Assembly (NCBI GenBank): GCA_944326445.1
Contig: CALVDZ010000001.1
Coordinates: 200,164-264,163 of the forward strand
Origin: an uncultured Helicobacter sp.
GTDB lineage: Bacteria; Campylobacterota; Campylobacteria; Campylobacterales; Helicobacteraceae
DNA: 64,000 bases
Direction of reading: 5' to 3'
Both the position numbers and the translations under genes were made by a program. The notes beneath the pieces were generated by a model. The model searched no databases, was not told the origin of the DNA, and saw nothing but the letters and a program-made list of their open reading frames with translations. How positions within the stretch are numbered: the first letter of the stretch is position 1; every line of letters starts with the position of its first letter. Below, piece by piece: positions 1 to 9,110 of the stretch.

Positions 1-2
1 AG

Positions 3-1529
3 AATCTCCACCTAGAGATTTTTTACAAAGACGGCACGCACAGCTTTGCGCCGCTAGATTTTTTGGAGCGAGCAGATCCGCTCATCAATGCCCAAATCAG
101 CCACTACAAGCTTTTCGCGCCCCTGCCACTTTTGCAAGAAATCACATTTTTGGACACGCCCGGCTTTAACTCCCAAAACCAAGAGGATACTGAGGTTAGC
201 AACGCAATCCTGCAAGAAGTCGATGGAATCATTTGGGTGAGCCTCATTGATAATGTGGGCAAAAACAGCGAGCGCGAGATTCTGTATAACCACATCCGAC
301 ATTATCGCGCCAAAAGCCTCTGCGTGCTCAACCAAAAAGACAGGCTAAAAAACGCCGCCGAGATTGAGACAAGCCTCAACTACGCTAGGGAAGCCTTTAG
401 CGGGATTTTTGAGGAGATTATCGCCATTTCTGCCAAAAACGCTCTAAGCGCGAAGACTCAATCTAACAGCCAGAGGGCACAGCAGCTCTATGAGGATTCT
501 GCGATTGTGGAGGTGTTTGAGTTTCTCCACACGCACCTTATGCCCCAAAAGGCTCAAAACAAAGAGCACAGGACACTCTATGCCCTGCGCGCTTTGGTGC
601 TGAAGTATTATCGGCGTTTGCATATCCCACAGATTTATCTTAGGAGGCTAGAGGGGATTTTGGAGGGCTATGGCGCGCTAGATTCTATGCAGGCACAGGC
701 TCTAAATGCCCAATCCCAGCAGCTTTTCTCGCTTTTAGAATCCCGCCTGCTCACGCTCACACAGCAGATTTTTAGCGAGATTACGCGTGTCACAATGACT
801 TTTAGCAAATCCGCCAAAAACGCCTTAGGCTTAAAAACCACGCAAATGTATGAAAAGGAAGTGTATGTGCTGCCTCTAGATTCTGTGCTCAATGCCCTGC
901 AGCGGCAGGATAGCCCGCTCATAGCAGAATGGCACAAGCTCTTTTTGGCACTCAAGCAGTTTGGAGTGGAGTTTGTGCGCGAGATCCCAAGTTTTGGCGA
1001 GCTTTTGCAGGAGTGGGAGAAGCAGGCTCTAGGCACGCACCCTAGGGGCACGCCGCTATTTTTGCCCTATGTGCTAAGCCTGCCGGTGCATTTGCAGGAG
1101 TGGCTCGTGCAAACCCACACTATCGCGCTTGATTTTAGCTCCGCAATGGATAGGATTAGCTCATCGCTGCACGCCCACACGCACGAGCTCGCACAGCTTT
1201 TGGACAAAACGCTCAAAAACGCCATCAAGCTCGTGTGCTTGGAGCTAGATTCTAAGATCACTAAGGGAGTGCAAGCCTACCAAAAGGATAGCCAGAGATT
1301 CCCCCTCTATGAGCCGAGTATGGAGAATATCCGCGATATGCTACAAAGCGCGATAGGGCTTGAATACTATCAGGAGCGACTTTTTTTGCACAACAACATC
1401 GCCAAAGCCCTCGTGCGTGAGATAGAATCTACGCTTGCAAGCGTGCGCGAGGAGCATTTAGAGAGACTAAGGGCATTGATGGCACGCAATGATGAGATTC
1501 TTGGGGCGTTGAAGTTGGTTATGAAGTGA
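3..1529 (+). CDS. Dynamin-like GTPase, 3' part (5' end outside window)
   Basis: The frame is open to the left edge, so the start and P-loop lie outside the window. What remains shows a G3 motif (FLDTPGFNSQ, encoded near 150-180) and a G4-like NQKD motif near 330, followed by about 390 residues of long helical sequence, as in bacterial dynamin-like proteins. Such proteins bind GTP and remodel membranes; Helicobacter and Campylobacter often carry two side by side, and the partner would be upstream. The TTG at 63 is internal, because the conserved GTPase core begins before it. A repeat-rich gap follows. The family call is fairly safe; the cellular role is not shown. Confidence 0.8.
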   Translation, partial: NLHLEIFYKDGTHSFAPLDFLERADPLINAQISHYKLFAPLPLLQEITFLDTPGFNSQNQEDTEVSNAILQEVDGIIWVSLIDNVGKNSEREILYNHIRHYRAKSLCVLNQKDRLKNAAEIETSLNYAREAFSGIFEEIIAISAKNALSAKTQSNSQRAQQLYEDSAIVEVFEFLHTHLMPQKAQNKEHRTLYALRALVLKYYRRLHIPQIYLRRLEGILEGYGALDSMQAQALNAQSQQLFSLLESRLLTLTQQIFSEITRVTMTFSKSAKNALGLKTTQMYEKEVYVLPLDSVLNALQRQDSPLIAEWHKLFLALKQFGVEFVREIPSFGELLQEWEKQALGTHPRGTPLFLPYVLSLPVHLQEWLVQTHTIALDFSSAMDRISSSLHAHTHELAQLLDKTLKNAIKLVCLELDSKITKGVQAYQKDSQRFPLYEPSMENIRDMLQSAIGLEYYQERLFLHNNIAKALVREIESTLASVREEHLERLRALMARNDEILGALKLVMK

Positions 1530-1591
1530 TATTGTGCCTTGAGTGATAAAGGAAATTCGTCTCTCCCACGGGAAAACGGCTCCTTGGGTAA

Positions 1592-1691
1592 TCATTGCGT
1601 AGATTTGGCGGGTTTGGGGGAGTAGTCATTACCTATGAGGTAACTCCTACCCCCGCACCCGCCAAAAACTCCACAAACACCACCGCAATGA
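1592..1691. repeat. Palindromic element copy 1 (100 bp)
   Basis: Nested inverted repeat just downstream of the dynamin-like gene. Terminal stem TCATTGCG (1592-1599) pairs with CGCAATGA (1684-1691); the inner stem GGCGGGT (1607-1613) pairs with ACCCGCC (1657-1663); the core hairpin is TTACC-TATGA-GGTAA (1629-1643). The core sits in the same TCA...CTCC context as the copies at 17072, 25153, 34696 and 35930. It could also act as a terminator for the upstream gene, although the run of T at 1695-1702 is the only other support for that. Confidence 0.8.
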
Positions 1692-1723
1692 CTAGTTTTT
1701 TTTGTTTGCAGTGGTGAGCTTAT

Positions 1724-2260
1724 AGAATCCACACCGCGCCAAGAGGGCAAGCCAAGCGCGGAATTTAAAGAAAATAGAGAATCTAAGAAAGGCTTAGAAT
1801 CTAGTCTAACAGAATCTCAAGCAGATTCAGAATCTAGCCCCACAGATTCTGAAGCCATTACTCTAAAAGAGATTCTAAGCAACGCACAAAGACAGAATCT
1901 ACAAAGTTTCCCATAGATTCACAAACGCATAACTAAGATTCACATAAGACAGATTCTAAAATATCACAGAATCTAGCGCGGATTTAGAGGCGATTACAGA
2001 ATACAACGCGGAGATTCTGAAAAATAAAAAATACACAATCCAAGTGGCGCAGAATCTACGCAATTCCTCGCAGATTTTCGCACACGGAGTCTAGGGGGCA
2101 CGGAATTTAAGGCATTTACAGAATCTAGCCCGATAGATTCACAAACACACAACCAAGCTCCAAACAACGCGGATTCTAAACAGCGCACAAAGACAGAATC
2201 TAAGCCCAAAAAGCTTACAGAAATCCCTACCACAGAGAAAACCAAAGCAGATTGAGGCTA
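1724..2260. repeat. AGAATCT-rich dispersed repeat region, non-coding
   Basis: This stretch holds no convincing gene. It is packed with AGAATCT or AGATTCT; seven copies lie between about 1775 and 1900. Read on the plus strand, 1727-1915 and 2103-2252 are open and give peptides with TESSPTDS-like motifs, very similar to an in-frame insert in yigZ at 63800-64000. The first 40 bases (GAATCCACACC..., then an AGAGGGCAAGCCAAGC block) recur near 22240-22280. I read it as an accumulation of dispersed repeats, possibly remains of a coding insert. Confidence 0.6.
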
Positions 2261-2337
2261 ACCCTGCGCAATCTGATCCCATAGATTTTGCTATCTACAA
2301 AACCAAACGCCATAGAATCTAAAAGTAGCGACGAGAT

Positions 2338-2619
2338 CTAGTGCCCCTCATAGCTCTTTAAAATCTCACACGACTTGCGATTGTTTTGGAAAAAACATTC
2401 CTCTTGGAGCTGATTTGGTGTTGGCTTTTCTTGCTGCTCTTTGGCTTTGTTGGCGCGGTATTGCTTCATCTCAAAGTGGTTAGAGACATACACAACGACG
2501 CAAATAAGCACGATGAGCGCGATATTGACGCCATTTAGGGGCATTCTGCCACAAAACCCACATCGTCTTTTAGAATCCCTTTGAGCCCCCCTCTTGCTAT
2601 CCCTTTTGGTATCCCTCAT
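2338..2619 (-). CDS. Small single-pass membrane protein, unknown
   Basis: 93 residues. The N-terminus is basic, with DTKRD/DSKRG-like repeats (residues 2-20) and a CGFC motif, followed by one hydrophobic segment (about residues 32-48) and a charged tail with two cysteines. I chose the ATG at 2619 because GGGAGTG lies just upstream and a TACAAT box lies 27 bases further up; a longer frame to 2712 would run over that promoter. It is transcribed away from lysC. I do not recognise the family. A topology with a short cytoplasmic N-terminus and a periplasmic tail is an inference from the charge pattern. Confidence 0.55.
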   Translation of the reverse strand: MRDTKRDSKRGAQRDSKRRCGFCGRMPLNGVNIALIVLICVVVYVSNHFEMKQYRANKAKEQQEKPTPNQLQEECFFQNNRKSCEILKSYEGH

Positions 2620-2645
2620 TTTCACTCCCTGCGCAAATTTTGGGA

Positions 2646-2651
2646 ATTGTA
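2646..2651 (-). promoter_or_regulatory. -10 box for the small membrane protein gene
   Basis: Minus-strand TACAAT, 27 bases upstream of the ATG at 2619. Helicobacter promoters usually show a good -10 and a poor -35, and no clear -35 is seen here. Confidence 0.5.
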
Positions 2652-2770
2652 GCGTGTTTTTTGCCCCAAGGCAACTCCTTGCTAATCTTGCTAAAACTTT
2701 AAGCATTTTCATTTTATGATTGCACTTTCTTTTCTCCCGACAAATCTTAGACTAATGGTAAGGATTGGTA

Positions 2771-3979
2771 ATGCTGATTGTGCAAAAATACGGCGGCACG
2801 AGTATGGGTGGGTGCGAGCGGATAGAAAATGTCGCGCAGCGCGTCCTACACACCCTAGAGCGCCACAAATGCGGATTAGTCGTCGTCGTCTCGGCGATGA
2901 GTGGGCAGACAGATACGCTGCTAGAATACGCGCATTTTTTCTCCTCTCTCCCAAACACGCGCGAGGTGGATATGCTCCTTAGCTCCGGGGAGCGTGTCAG
3001 CAGCGCACTCCTTGCCATCGCGTTAGAATCTAAAGGCATCAAGGCAATATCCCTAAGCGGGCGCGGTGCGGGGATTATCACAGAGGATACGCACACCAAA
3101 GCGCGTATCAAGCATATCGATACGACGACTATCAATCGCCTTTTACAAGAGGGCTATGTCGTAGTGGTGGCGGGCTTTCAGGGTGTTACCCAAAAGGGCG
3201 AGGTGACCACGCTTGGGCGCGGCGGGAGCGATCTCTCGGCGGTGGCTCTAGCGGGCGCGCTCAATGCGGATTTGTGCGAGATTTACACCGATGTCGATGG
3301 GATCTACACCACCGATCCGCGCATAGAATCTAAAGCCAAAAAAATCGATAAGATCAGCTATGATGAAATGCTAGAGCTCGCGTCTATGGGGGCTAAAGTG
3401 CTGCTTAATCGCTCCGTAGAGCTCGCAAAAAAACTCAAAGTAAAACTCGTCTCGCGCAGCTCGTTTTCTGCGAGTGAGGGGACATTGATAACAGATGAGG
3501 AGGATATTATGGAAAAACCCATCGTCAGTGGCGTGGCACTAGACAAAAATCAAGCTAGGGTGAGCATAGCCGATGTGCTCGATCGCCCCGGGATTGCCGC
3601 AGAGATTTTTGGCGCGCTTGCAGAGGCAAATATCAATGTGGATATGATCGTCCAAACTATCGGCAGAGACGGCAAGACAGATATCGACTTCACAATCCCA
3701 CAAACCGAAGTCGAGCTTGCTAAAAAAGTCCTAGAGTGCTTCAAAAAAGATGTCCAAAGCATCGAGTATGACTGCGATATCGCCAAAGTCTCTATCGTGG
3801 GCGTGGGTATGAAATCCCATAGCGGCGTGGCAAGTATCGCGTTTAAGGCGTTGGCAAAGGAAAATATCAACATTATGATGATTGGCACGAGCGAGATAAA
3901 AATCTCTATGATTGTAAATATCAAATACGCCGAGCTAGCGGTGCGCACGCTGCACGATGTGTATGCGCTTGATAAATAA
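2771..3979 (+). CDS. lysC: Aspartokinase
   Basis: 402 residues. Phosphorylates aspartate as the first step towards lysine/diaminopimelate, threonine and methionine. The N-terminal kinase domain shows KYGGTSMGG near residue 6 and TTLGRGGSD near residue 150; the C-terminal third carries two ACT-type regulatory segments (SIADVLDRPGIAAEIF and SIVGVGMKSHSGVAS). The ATG at 2771 is preceded by AAGGATTGGTA and matches the usual MLIVQKYGGTS start; an upstream TTG in the same frame is unlikely. It heads a same-strand run lysC-hobA-holB-folP, the order seen in H. pylori. Feedback control through the ACT domains is expected from the family. Confidence 0.95.
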   Translation: MLIVQKYGGTSMGGCERIENVAQRVLHTLERHKCGLVVVVSAMSGQTDTLLEYAHFFSSLPNTREVDMLLSSGERVSSALLAIALESKGIKAISLSGRGAGIITEDTHTKARIKHIDTTTINRLLQEGYVVVVAGFQGVTQKGEVTTLGRGGSDLSAVALAGALNADLCEIYTDVDGIYTTDPRIESKAKKIDKISYDEMLELASMGAKVLLNRSVELAKKLKVKLVSRSSFSASEGTLITDEEDIMEKPIVSGVALDKNQARVSIADVLDRPGIAAEIFGALAEANINVDMIVQTIGRDGKTDIDFTIPQTEVELAKKVLECFKKDVQSIEYDCDIAKVSIVGVGMKSHSGVASIAFKALAKENINIMMIGTSEIKISMIVNIKYAELAVRTLHDVYALDK

Positions 3980-4000
3980 AACTCACAGAATCTAGAATCT

Positions 4001-4585
4001 ATGGAGCGACTGGATATATGGCTTAAAAACGCCATCAGACAAGAAGACAACAAGGGCATTATGAGTGGCTGGCTCGAGGAGCAGCGGCTGGGGCTCGTGC
4101 CGCTTTTTTCTCGTGTATTTACGCATATTTTGCAGGGCGGGAGCTTGGTGGTGCTTGCTGATACGCAGCGGCAGTGGTTTAGCAAATATATCACGCAAAA
4201 TATCAACCTCCCTAGCAAGACGCGCCCGTTTTTCCCCATCTTTGAGATAGAATCCCTAGGCTTTATGATTGATATGAATCTCAACTACAATAGCGCGCCC
4301 GATAGGCATTTTGGCGCGATTAACAAAATGCTTGAGCACTCTTTTGCCAAAAACTATATGCTTTGGTATATTGGCAAAAAAACCATTCGCGGGGATTTCG
4401 CGCTCTTTTCTGTGTCGGTAGAGCCCTTTGTGTGGCTTATCGATGGGCAGGATATGCCGACTAAAACCATTCGCCTAAGCTCGCTTGATGATTTGCTAGA
4501 TTATAAGCTCTTACAACTCTATCGCTTGTTTGAAAAGGCTCTGTGTGGCGTGGTGTTTGGGCAGATTTCGCTAGATTTTTCATAA
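4001..4585 (+). CDS. hobA: HobA, DnaA-binding replication initiation factor
   Basis: 194 residues. HobA is the epsilonproteobacterial counterpart of DiaA: it binds DnaA as a tetramer and stimulates orisome assembly at oriC. Recognition rests on the gene order (H. pylori HP1229-HP1230-HP1231) and on conserved stretches such as LQGGSLVVLAD near residue 48 and LLDYKLLQLYRLFEKAL near the C-terminus. The ATG at 4001 follows two AGAATCT words and has no strong ribosome binding site, so expression may lean on coupling with lysC, whose stop is 22 bases upstream. Confidence 0.88.
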   Translation: MERLDIWLKNAIRQEDNKGIMSGWLEEQRLGLVPLFSRVFTHILQGGSLVVLADTQRQWFSKYITQNINLPSKTRPFFPIFEIESLGFMIDMNLNYNSAPDRHFGAINKMLEHSFAKNYMLWYIGKKTIRGDFALFSVSVEPFVWLIDGQDMPTKTIRLSSLDDLLDYKLLQLYRLFEKALCGVVFGQISLDFS

Positions 4586-4603
4586 TTTTTCACAAAGGTG
4601 TAA

Positions 4604-5251
4604 GTGGTGGGAGTTTTTGTCGGGGAGCTACACATCAGCACACAGGCCCAAGAGATCGTGCGTGAGATCACCGCACCGCTCCAAAAGGGGGATTATGTGA
4701 TTTTTAATCCCACAAATGACAAAGGCAAGGAGGTGGAATTTCGCATAGATGACGCGCGCGAGGTGATAGCACAGAGTTACCTTGCTAGCCAGAGGGAGCG
4801 CTTCATCATCCTAAGCGCGCCATCATATAGTATAGAATCCCAAAACGCGCTGCTTAAGATTCTCGAGGAGCCGCCCCAAAATGTGCATTTTGTGCTCATC
4901 GCGCCGAGCAAAAACGCGCTTTTGCCCACAATCCTCTCAAGGCTCCATACCCACATACACAAGATTCAAAAGACTTTCGCGCCCTTTGAGCTTGATTGCA
5001 AAAAGCTCACGCTAGCGGGGATTTATGAGTTTTTGCGTGAGTGCGATAGACAAAACCGCACCACCACAGAGATAAAAGAGCATATCCAAGCCCTGCTTTT
5101 TGCGCTGCACAAAAGTGCCATTGTGCTCACTCGTGCGGAGCTAGAGGCGTTTGATGAGGCGATTAAATTAGCAGATAGCTATGTGAGGGAGAGCTATATC
5201 TTTTTGCCTTTGCTGCTAAAGATTCACAACAAGCAAAAAGGAGGGCGATAA
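4604..5251 (+). CDS. holB: DNA polymerase III delta' subunit (short form)
   Basis: 215 residues, short for delta' and typical of Helicobacter. It serves the clamp loader that places the beta clamp on DNA. The recognisable core is SQNALLKILEEPPQNVHFVL (near residue 79), the AAA+ clamp-loader signature with the SRC-box region following at ILSRL. No P-loop is present, as expected for delta'. The start is a GTG (4604, or the next GTG at 4607), since AAAGG precedes it and no ATG is available upstream. The TAA overlaps the folP ATG, so the two genes are translationally coupled. Confidence 0.85.
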   Translation: MVGVFVGELHISTQAQEIVREITAPLQKGDYVIFNPTNDKGKEVEFRIDDAREVIAQSYLASQRERFIILSAPSYSIESQNALLKILEEPPQNVHFVLIAPSKNALLPTILSRLHTHIHKIQKTFAPFELDCKKLTLAGIYEFLRECDRQNRTTTEIKEHIQALLFALHKSAIVLTRAELEAFDEAIKLADSYVRESYIFLPLLLKIHNKQKGGR

Positions 5252-6414
5252 TGCAAGTAGTGCGCGTGGGGGAGGCAGTGGCTAGTGAGACTCTAGCGCG
5301 TGTGGGTGCTGATGAAGTGGGGCATAAGATTATGGCGCAAAAGGCGCAGATGTATTATTTTGCCCTGCATAATCTTGAGTATGTGCCAAGCGCGATTTTA
5401 AAGCAAGAAGCCCTAAGCGTGGGCGCAGAGTATGCCACGCCGCGCGAGCAGATTCTCTATCAAGGGGAAAAGGTGGGCTTGCTCATTGCCAACAAATCCC
5501 AGCTAAAGCGGCTGATTGCCAAGCTCTCTACCCAAAGCTTTGGGCTTAGATCCCTCGCTACCGCCCTTAAATCCCACGCGCGCGCGCCACAAAAAGCCCA
5601 AGGACAAGCTAGGATTATGGCGATAGTCAATGTCACGCCCGATAGCTTTTATGCGCCCTCACGCAAAAGTGCCAAGGAAGCCATAGAGCGCATTTATGAG
5701 CTATTAGAGGAGGGCGTGGCGTATATCGATGTGGGTGCGGCGAGCTCGCGCCCGGGCAGTGAGATTATAGAATCTAGTGAGGAGATAGCGCGCTTGCGTG
5801 AGGTGTGTGCGGAGATAGATTCTAAGCAATTGTATAAAAGAGCGCGATTTAGTATCGATACCTACAATCCACAAACCGCGGAGTTCGCGCTAAAAAGTGG
5901 CTTTAGTATCATTAATGATGTGAGTGGCTTTAGCAATCCCCAAATGGCGCAAGTCAATGCCGCCTTTGGCGCGAGCGCGGTTATTATGCACTCTAAGGGC
6001 ACGCCAAAGGTTATGCAGACACTCACGCATTATGACAATCTCTTTGGCGAGATCGATGAGTTTTTTGCGCGCAAGATCGATGAGGTGCTGCAAGCTGGGG
6101 GCAGGGAGATAATCCTAGATATAGGCTTTGGGTTTGCCAAAAATGACGCACAAAACCTCGCGCTAGTCAGTCATCTCGCGCACTTTAAGCACTTTGGCTA
6201 TCCGCTGCTACTTGGGGCAAGTAGGAAAAACACACTCGGGCAAATCACGGGCAGGCAAGCCCAAGATCGCCTAAGTGCCACGCTCACACTGCATTTGCTA
6301 GGGGTGCAAAATGGCGCGGATATCCTGCGCGTGCATGATAGCAAGGAGCATAGCGATATGCTCAAAGTCTATGGCGCGCTTAGGACAAATACGCTCAAAC
6401 AAGGGCTTTTGTGA
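5251..6414 (+). CDS. folP: Dihydropteroate synthase with N-terminal extension
   Basis: 387 residues. Joins para-aminobenzoate to 6-hydroxymethyl-dihydropterin pyrophosphate in folate synthesis, and is the sulfonamide target. The catalytic TIM barrel starts near residue 120 with MAIVNVTPDSFY (signature 1), then YIDVGAASSRPGSE (signature 2), with GASRKN near residue 326. About 115 residues precede the barrel, an extension also found in H. pylori FolP whose role I cannot state. The ATG overlaps the holB stop and is preceded by GGAGGGCG. The TGA overlaps the next start, continuing the coupled operon. Confidence 0.92.
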   Translation: MQVVRVGEAVASETLARVGADEVGHKIMAQKAQMYYFALHNLEYVPSAILKQEALSVGAEYATPREQILYQGEKVGLLIANKSQLKRLIAKLSTQSFGLRSLATALKSHARAPQKAQGQARIMAIVNVTPDSFYAPSRKSAKEAIERIYELLEEGVAYIDVGAASSRPGSEIIESSEEIARLREVCAEIDSKQLYKRARFSIDTYNPQTAEFALKSGFSIINDVSGFSNPQMAQVNAAFGASAVIMHSKGTPKVMQTLTHYDNLFGEIDEFFARKIDEVLQAGGREIILDIGFGFAKNDAQNLALVSHLAHFKHFGYPLLLGASRKNTLGQITGRQAQDRLSATLTLHLLGVQNGADILRVHDSKEHSDMLKVYGALRTNTLKQGLL

Positions 6415-7403
6415 TGAAACTTAGCCGCGATATACTCACGGGCTTTTTGAAGCGGCACGGCTATGAGAGTGCTAAGCTAGAATCTATGGAGCTAAAGGAG
6501 CTTAAAGAAGCCTATAAGGAGCTAACCCAAAAGCTTGTGGGCGCGTATTTTCAGCTCACTAATGATGAAAAAAGCATTAAGAGCAACTCCAGCTTGCTAG
6601 ACACCACCGAGCTCACGGAGTTTAAGCACAAGCTCAAAGAAAGTGCGGGCAATATCGTGAATCTGATAGAATGCCTCCAAGAGGGATATAGGAAGTTTGA
6701 TTATAGTGAAGTCAATGATTTGCTCGCCATCGCGCTTAAAGATATGCCTATGCACAAAATGCAAAAAATCTCACATATCGCCTATAGGAGCTTTCAAGAG
6801 ATTTTGTTATCTGAGATCGCAAACGCGCTCAAAGACTTGCCCAAAGAGGAGTTTAAGGTGCTCGAGGAGTTTTATGAAAGGCGGCGCGATGATACGCGGT
6901 TTTTGTATGAGACGATTGATAAGCTAAAAGATCCCGCCACGCGTCAGCAGATTCTCACGATGGCGCGCGTGAAGCTTATGATAGTGAGAGACTTCCTGCC
7001 CTCAAACCTCTATGATGTGTATCGGGATTATTACAACAACACACCCCAAAAGCTTGAGATGATTGCCAAAGTGATGGCACTCACGGGGCTGTATTCTAAG
7101 CATTATCTCAAAGAAATGCCCTTTGAAGAGCTTGAAACCCTCTATCAGGACATAGTCCGCCACAACGAGCAGGAGGAGTATGACAAAAAGATGTTTCTCA
7201 AATACTCACAAGCCATCCAAGAGAGCGTGGATAACAATGATGATGAGGGCTTTAATGATGTGTGTTCGCGCGCGGTTACGCACCTCACGTCCAAGCAGCT
7301 CTCTATGCTCGTAGAATATATGAATGGGCAAAACCCCTTTTTTTTAAGCAAGTTTGAATCTGTAATGCACGAATATAAGAAAAAGCTTAATATCAAGCAT
7401 TAA
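6414..7403 (+). CDS. Conserved helical protein of unknown function
   Basis: 329 residues from the ATG at 6414, which overlaps the folP TGA; a GTG three bases upstream is the alternative. The protein is highly charged and almost entirely predicted helix (KELKEAYKELTQKL, LKDLPKEEFKVLEEFYERR), with no signal peptide, no membrane segment and no motif I can name. Its place between folP and xseA in a coupled run suggests a housekeeping role, but nothing in the sequence identifies a reaction. Helical-repeat or scaffold function would be a guess. Confidence 0.75.
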   Translation: MKLSRDILTGFLKRHGYESAKLESMELKELKEAYKELTQKLVGAYFQLTNDEKSIKSNSSLLDTTELTEFKHKLKESAGNIVNLIECLQEGYRKFDYSEVNDLLAIALKDMPMHKMQKISHIAYRSFQEILLSEIANALKDLPKEEFKVLEEFYERRRDDTRFLYETIDKLKDPATRQQILTMARVKLMIVRDFLPSNLYDVYRDYYNNTPQKLEMIAKVMALTGLYSKHYLKEMPFEELETLYQDIVRHNEQEEYDKKMFLKYSQAIQESVDNNDDEGFNDVCSRAVTHLTSKQLSMLVEYMNGQNPFFLSKFESVMHEYKKKLNIKH

Positions 7404-7412
7404 GGAGCGGTA

Positions 7413-8645
7413 ATGATAGTGAGTGTGAGCGCGCTAAATGCCCAGCTAAAAGCCCTAGTGGAGAGCACTTTTGTGCAGGTGCAAGTCCAAGGCGAGATCA
7501 GCAATCTCACGCTACACACCAGCGGGCATATGTATTTTAGCCTCAAAGACGCAGATTCTCAAGTGCGCTGCGTGATGTTCCGAGGCAATGTGAGCGCGCT
7601 AAAATTTGAGCCAAAAGAGGGTATGAGCGTGGTGGTGAGCGGTGCTGTGAGCGTGTATGCGCCGCGCGGCGAATATCAGATACAATGCAGGGGTATGATC
7701 CCAGAGGGCATAGGCGAGCTGACACTGCGCTTCCAGCAATTGCGCCAAAAGCTCCAAGATAAGGGCTACTTTCATTCCAAAAAGCCCTTGCCTGCCTATC
7801 CTAAGCGCATAGCGGTTTTGACCTCTCTAAGTGGCGCGGCACTCCAAGATATGCTAAAGGTGGCTAGGAAGCGATGGAATCTCACCAAAATCGTAGCCAT
7901 AAACACCCTCGTGCAGGGCAAGGAGGCAAAAGATTCTATTGCGCGCAATATCGCGTATGCCGATGGGCTTTTTGGCACGCCGCAGGGCTTTGATGTAATC
8001 GTCATAGGGCGCGGTGGAGGGAGTATCGAGGATTTGTGGGCGTTTAACGAAGAGGTGGTAGCCGAGGCGATACACCGCGCACGCACGCCTATCGTGAGTG
8101 CTGTGGGGCACGAAGTGGATACGGTGATCTCGGATTTGGTAGCGGATTTGCGCGCGCCCACGCCCAGCGCGGCGATGGAGATGATACTGCCAGATTCACA
8201 GGAGTGGCTTATGCGGCTTGATGATATGCGCGCGGTTTGTGAGGGTGCGTTTGTCGCTATGCGCGCGCGCAAGCAGGAGATACTAGAGCACCTTTATGAG
8301 CTCATACAGACTAGGAGCGTGCGCGCTAGAATCAAGGCGCGCAGTGAGCAGCTAGAGCTTTTGCGCCACTCCCTCCATAATGCAATGTCTCTCATCCTCC
8401 AAGACAAGGAGCTAAGGCTCTCTGTGCTGCGTGATGCGCTCACATTTGGGGCATTTGTGGATAATAAGCAAAAGCTCATACAATCTCTGCAATACGCGCT
8501 AAATGCGCTCAATCCGAAGCATACAAAAAAGGGCGTGGCGCAGGTGCTAAAAGATGGCGCAGTGGTGGAGCTAGAGAGCGTGCGCAGCGGGGAAGTGGTG
8601 GAGCTAGTGGATACCACAGCGAGCAGGAGAGCGGAGATTTTGTAG
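7413..8645 (+). CDS. xseA: Exodeoxyribonuclease VII large subunit
   Basis: 410 residues. With XseB it degrades single-stranded DNA from both ends. The N-terminal OB domain (residues 15-95) reads [24 protein letters not shown]; the catalytic domain shows [20 protein letters not shown] near residue 195 and [31 protein letters not shown]-like sequence after it. A long coiled-coil segment follows, then a short C-terminal domain ([12 protein letters not shown]). The ATG at 7413 has GGAGCGGTA upstream and starts 9 bases after the preceding stop. No xseB is adjacent. Confidence 0.95.
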   Translation: [410 protein letters not shown]

Positions 8646-8719
8646 GGAGTGGGAGTTGGATTGTGTGTTTGTGCGTTTTTAAAAATCTCTTTAGATTCTG
8701 TGCTTAGGTTTTTGAATCT

Positions 8720-9110
8720 ATAAATGTATGCTCACGCAAGCGGCAGCAATTTGTCAGAGACAAATTGCGGTAAAAATGTGGAGTCTAGTTGGGTTTATAG
8801 AATCTGCGCCATTGCTAAGTCGCGTTCCTGACGCGGCTAAACTAAAGATTCTAGAATCTCGCTAAAAAATGCAGTGTATGCTCGCGAGCGGTATCAAGTT
8901 TGTGAAACAAACTTGCATAAAATAATAGGCTCTAGCTCGGTTTATAGAAAATACGCCAACCCAAGCGGCGTTCCTGACACGGCTACACTAGGCAATCATA
9001 GAATCTCGCACTTAGATTCTATGTATGCTCGCGCAGCGGAGGGGGAGGGGCTTTGCCCCAAACCCCGATAACAAGATTTTTGCCCTAGCAAAAAACTTGC
9101 ATTAAATGAT
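8720..9110 (+). repeat. Hairpin cassette repeat, copy A
   Basis: Fills the gap between xseA and ttcA. It holds hairpins GCAATTTGTC-AGA-GACAAATTGC (8746-8768), CAAGTTTGT-GAA-ACAAACTTG (8895-8915) and one built on CAAG...TTTTTG-CCCTAG-CAAAAA...CTTG (9072-9099). Between them lie shared words (GTATGCTCGCG..., GGTTTATAGAA, CGTTCCTGACGCGG). The same words occur on the opposite strand at 12396-12770 but with some modules joined differently. It overlaps the 3' end of ttcA by a few bases. No gene is visible in it. Confidence 0.8.

Noticed and set aside
1592..1691. Palindromic copy 1 as only a rho-independent terminator
   Set aside because: Its nested architecture and core match copies inside coding sequences, so termination cannot be its sole explanation; it may still terminate here.
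1994..2245. Minus-strand frame of 83 codons in the repeat-rich gap
   Set aside because: It is the complement of AGAATCT repeats, has no ribosome binding site and no recognisable motif.
2709..2982. Frames on both strands across the lysC start
   Set aside because: They overlap the conserved start of aspartokinase in other frames and show no family features.
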